A stretch of DNA of 32,253 nucleotides from Micromonospora haikouensis (GTDB lineage: Bacteria > Actinomycetota > Actinomycetes > Mycobacteriales > Micromonosporaceae). Location of the stretch: NCBI RefSeq assembly GCF_900091595.1, contig NZ_FMCW01000052.1:1-32253 (forward strand), read 5' to 3'. This document shows positions 30,837 through 32,253 of this stretch, piece by piece (within the stretch, counting starts at the first letter, position 1; every line of letters begins with the position of its first letter). The notes under the pieces are model-generated. The model did no database searches and was not told the DNA's origin. It saw only the letters and a list, made by a program, of their open reading frames with translations. A program made the position numbers and the translations under genes.

Positions 30837-32253
30837 ATGTCGGTACGGCGATGGGTCCGCTGGATCGTGGTGGCGGTCTTAGCGGTCGCGGTGGCTGTGC
30901 CGGTGGTGTCCTTCCTGGTGAAGGAAGGTCTGGACCGGGCCGAGAAGATCACCAGCATCGGGTTCGGGCTCGTCGGAGCGGCCGGGCTGGTCGCCAACTG
31001 GTGCATGACGCGATTAGGCAGGAAACTCGACACGATCCGCCCGGCCGAATCGGTGCCTCCTGGGTGTCTGCTGTACCTGCACGATGACGGGCAGCCGCCG
31101 TTGGTGAAGCAGGTCGATCCGCTGGATGTGGGTGTCAAGCCCGCCATCGACACCGCCAACGGCCACGACCGTGACCTTCCTCCCTACGTCTCCCGCGCCG
31201 GTGACGACGACCTGGAATGGGCCATCGCCGAAGGTGGGATCGTGCTGCTGCACGGCAGGGCAGCTGCCGGTAAGAGCCGCAGCGCTTTCGAGGCCATCGG
31301 CCGACTCCGCCCGCACCACCGGCTACTTATCCCGGCGCACCCCGGCGCGTTGCGGGAACTCATCGACACCGGCTACCCGGTCGGCGACGCTGTCGTATGG
31401 CTCGATGACCTGGAACGGTTCCTCACTCCTGGCGGCGTTGACCAGGCATTGCTGCAGCGCTTGTGCCCTTCCGGGCGGGCTGATGTGGTGGTGGTGGCCA
31501 CCATCCGCGACGAGGAACTATCCCGCCTGGACCACGCCGCCGTCCGAGGCCGCGAGGGCACCGAACTCACCACGGCCGGGCTGGATGAGGCTGCGGCGAA
31601 ACTGGTGGCGCAGATCCGCGGCCGACGTCGCATCCGGGTCGGTCAGCACCTCACCGGCTCCGAACGCACGACGGCTGAGGCGACCGGCGATGACCGGATC
31701 GCGGCTGCGCTGACCGTCGGGGTCGGATTCGCCGAGTACCTCGCCGCCGGGCCGGCGATGATGCGCCGCTGGTCGGTCGGTGACGGACCCCTGTTCGAGG
31801 TCGGACAGGCCCTCATCAGCGCCGGGGTGGACTGTCGCCGCGCCGGCTACACCGACCCCATCCCCCGCGACCTCCTGGCCAAGCTTTACCGTCCCTACCT
31901 GTCCCCCGCCTGGAGACACCGCGCCGATCTACCCACCATCAGCGAAGGACTCGCCTGGGCGTGCGAACGCGTCCTCGGCGCCAGCTCCTGCCTCCTGCCC
32001 CACGACGGCGACACCTACACTGCCTCCGACTACCTCCTCGACCGCACCACCACCGACCAAGGCCCCCTCGCCACCACCCCGGTCCCCGACCGTGTCTGGG
32101 CCACCCTGCTCGCCATCGCCACCCCCCGCCAAGCCGTCAACATCGGCCTTCGGGCCTATGCCACCCAACGGACAGACACCGCCGAACACGCCTGGCGTAT
32201 TGCCGCCGACGCTGGCGACACCGAGGCGATGAACAACTTGGGTGGCCTGCTCG
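30837..32253 (+). CDS. Membrane-anchored P-loop NTPase with Sel1/TPR-like repeats, partial
   Basis: The gene runs off the right edge; at least 472 codons are present. From the ATG at 30837 (an in-frame GTG at 30828 is possible) it begins MSVRRWVRWIVVAVLAVAVA, a signal-anchor membrane helix, with a second helix (SIGFGLVGAAGLVANWCM). A P-loop follows near residue 140-155 (IVLLHGRAAAGKSRSAFEAI) with a Walker B-like VVWLDDLERFL near 195 and VVVVATIRDEEL near 223, the pattern of STAND/AAA-type NTPases. The end (HAWRIAADAGDTEAMNNLGG) starts a run of Sel1/TPR-like repeats. Such proteins serve as sensors or scaffolds, some in phage defence; the role here is unknown. It is probably separately transcribed from the helicase gene. 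Confidence 0.75.
   Translation, partial: MSVRRWVRWIVVAVLAVAVAVPVVSFLVKEGLDRAEKITSIGFGLVGAAGLVANWCMTRLGRKLDTIRPAESVPPGCLLYLHDDGQPPLVKQVDPLDVGVKPAIDTANGHDRDLPPYVSRAGDDDLEWAIAEGGIVLLHGRAAAGKSRSAFEAIGRLRPHHRLLIPAHPGALRELIDTGYPVGDAVVWLDDLERFLTPGGVDQALLQRLCPSGRADVVVVATIRDEELSRLDHAAVRGREGTELTTAGLDEAAAKLVAQIRGRRRIRVGQHLTGSERTTAEATGDDRIAAALTVGVGFAEYLAAGPAMMRRWSVGDGPLFEVGQALISAGVDCRRAGYTDPIPRDLLAKLYRPYLSPAWRHRADLPTISEGLAWACERVLGASSCLLPHDGDTYTASDYLLDRTTTDQGPLATTPVPDRVWATLLAIATPRQAVNIGLRAYATQRTDTAEHAWRIAADAGDTEAMNNLGGLL

Noticed and set aside
1..32253. CRISPR array, tRNA or rRNA gene, insertion-sequence ends, integrase
   Set aside because: I saw no regular repeat-spacer array, no tRNA-like fold or T-loop motif, no rRNA-like stretch, and no transposase or integrase signature. 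The only recombinase-related gene is the catalytic-domain-less tail at 22203.

Overview
The window is very GC-rich DNA with actinobacterial gene style: GTG starts, many GTGA/ATGA start-stop overlaps, an Lsr2-type protein, an ECF sigma factor and DUF2637 membrane proteins. Gene content and codon use suggest a Micromonosporaceae-like host (inference). It reads as the backbone of a conjugative element, either a plasmid or an actinomycete integrative and conjugative element. No integrase, excisionase or tRNA attachment site is visible, so the window does not decide between the two.

Left arm (1-5.2 kb, all minus strand): a membrane-anchored pentapeptide-repeat gene broken by an apparent frameshift; about 700 bp of non-coding DNA with three spaced palindromes; a coiled-coil Cys-motif protein; and a Cys-rich protein that may be a replication initiator. 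A non-coding stretch at 5.2-5.7 kb may hold a small antisense RNA.

Transfer operon (18.4 kb down to 5.7 kb, minus strand): ECF sigma factor, Lsr2-like protein, GGDEF protein, two small proteins, a DUF2637/coiled-coil/HTH protein, a 17-codon leader, three membrane (Spd-like) proteins, a TraB-like FtsK/HerA ATPase, a complete FtsK translocase with a gamma domain, a small protein, a protein resembling Pycsar membrane effectors, and another small protein. Nearly all are translationally coupled or a few bases apart. Strong hairpins divide the operon into sub-units.

Control region (18.41-18.66 kb): divergent promoters run leftward to the sigma/transfer operon and rightward to a GntR/UTRA repressor and a PP2C phosphatase. 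Two identical palindromic operators overlap them. The leftward transcript would begin with a leader of about 170 nt holding four consecutive hairpins. Their stems differ but complementarity is kept, and three loops share one 10-nt sequence. This is the most striking undescribed-looking structure in the window.

Right arm (20.2-32.3 kb): a toxin-antitoxin-like pair behind a 17-bp inverted repeat; two unrecognised genes; a stand-alone resolvase-tail HTH protein that shares a symmetric divergent promoter; and a non-coding 470 bp containing a T-shaped nested inverted repeat with GTA and GAA mini-loops, resembling a parvovirus or telomere-type hairpin origin. After these come a 59-aa protein and a 2,502-codon frame joining a degenerate DnaG/TOPRIM region, an N6-adenine methyltransferase and an SNF2-like helicase, with a second plausible gene nested in another frame. 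The window ends inside a membrane-anchored P-loop NTPase with Sel1/TPR-like repeats.
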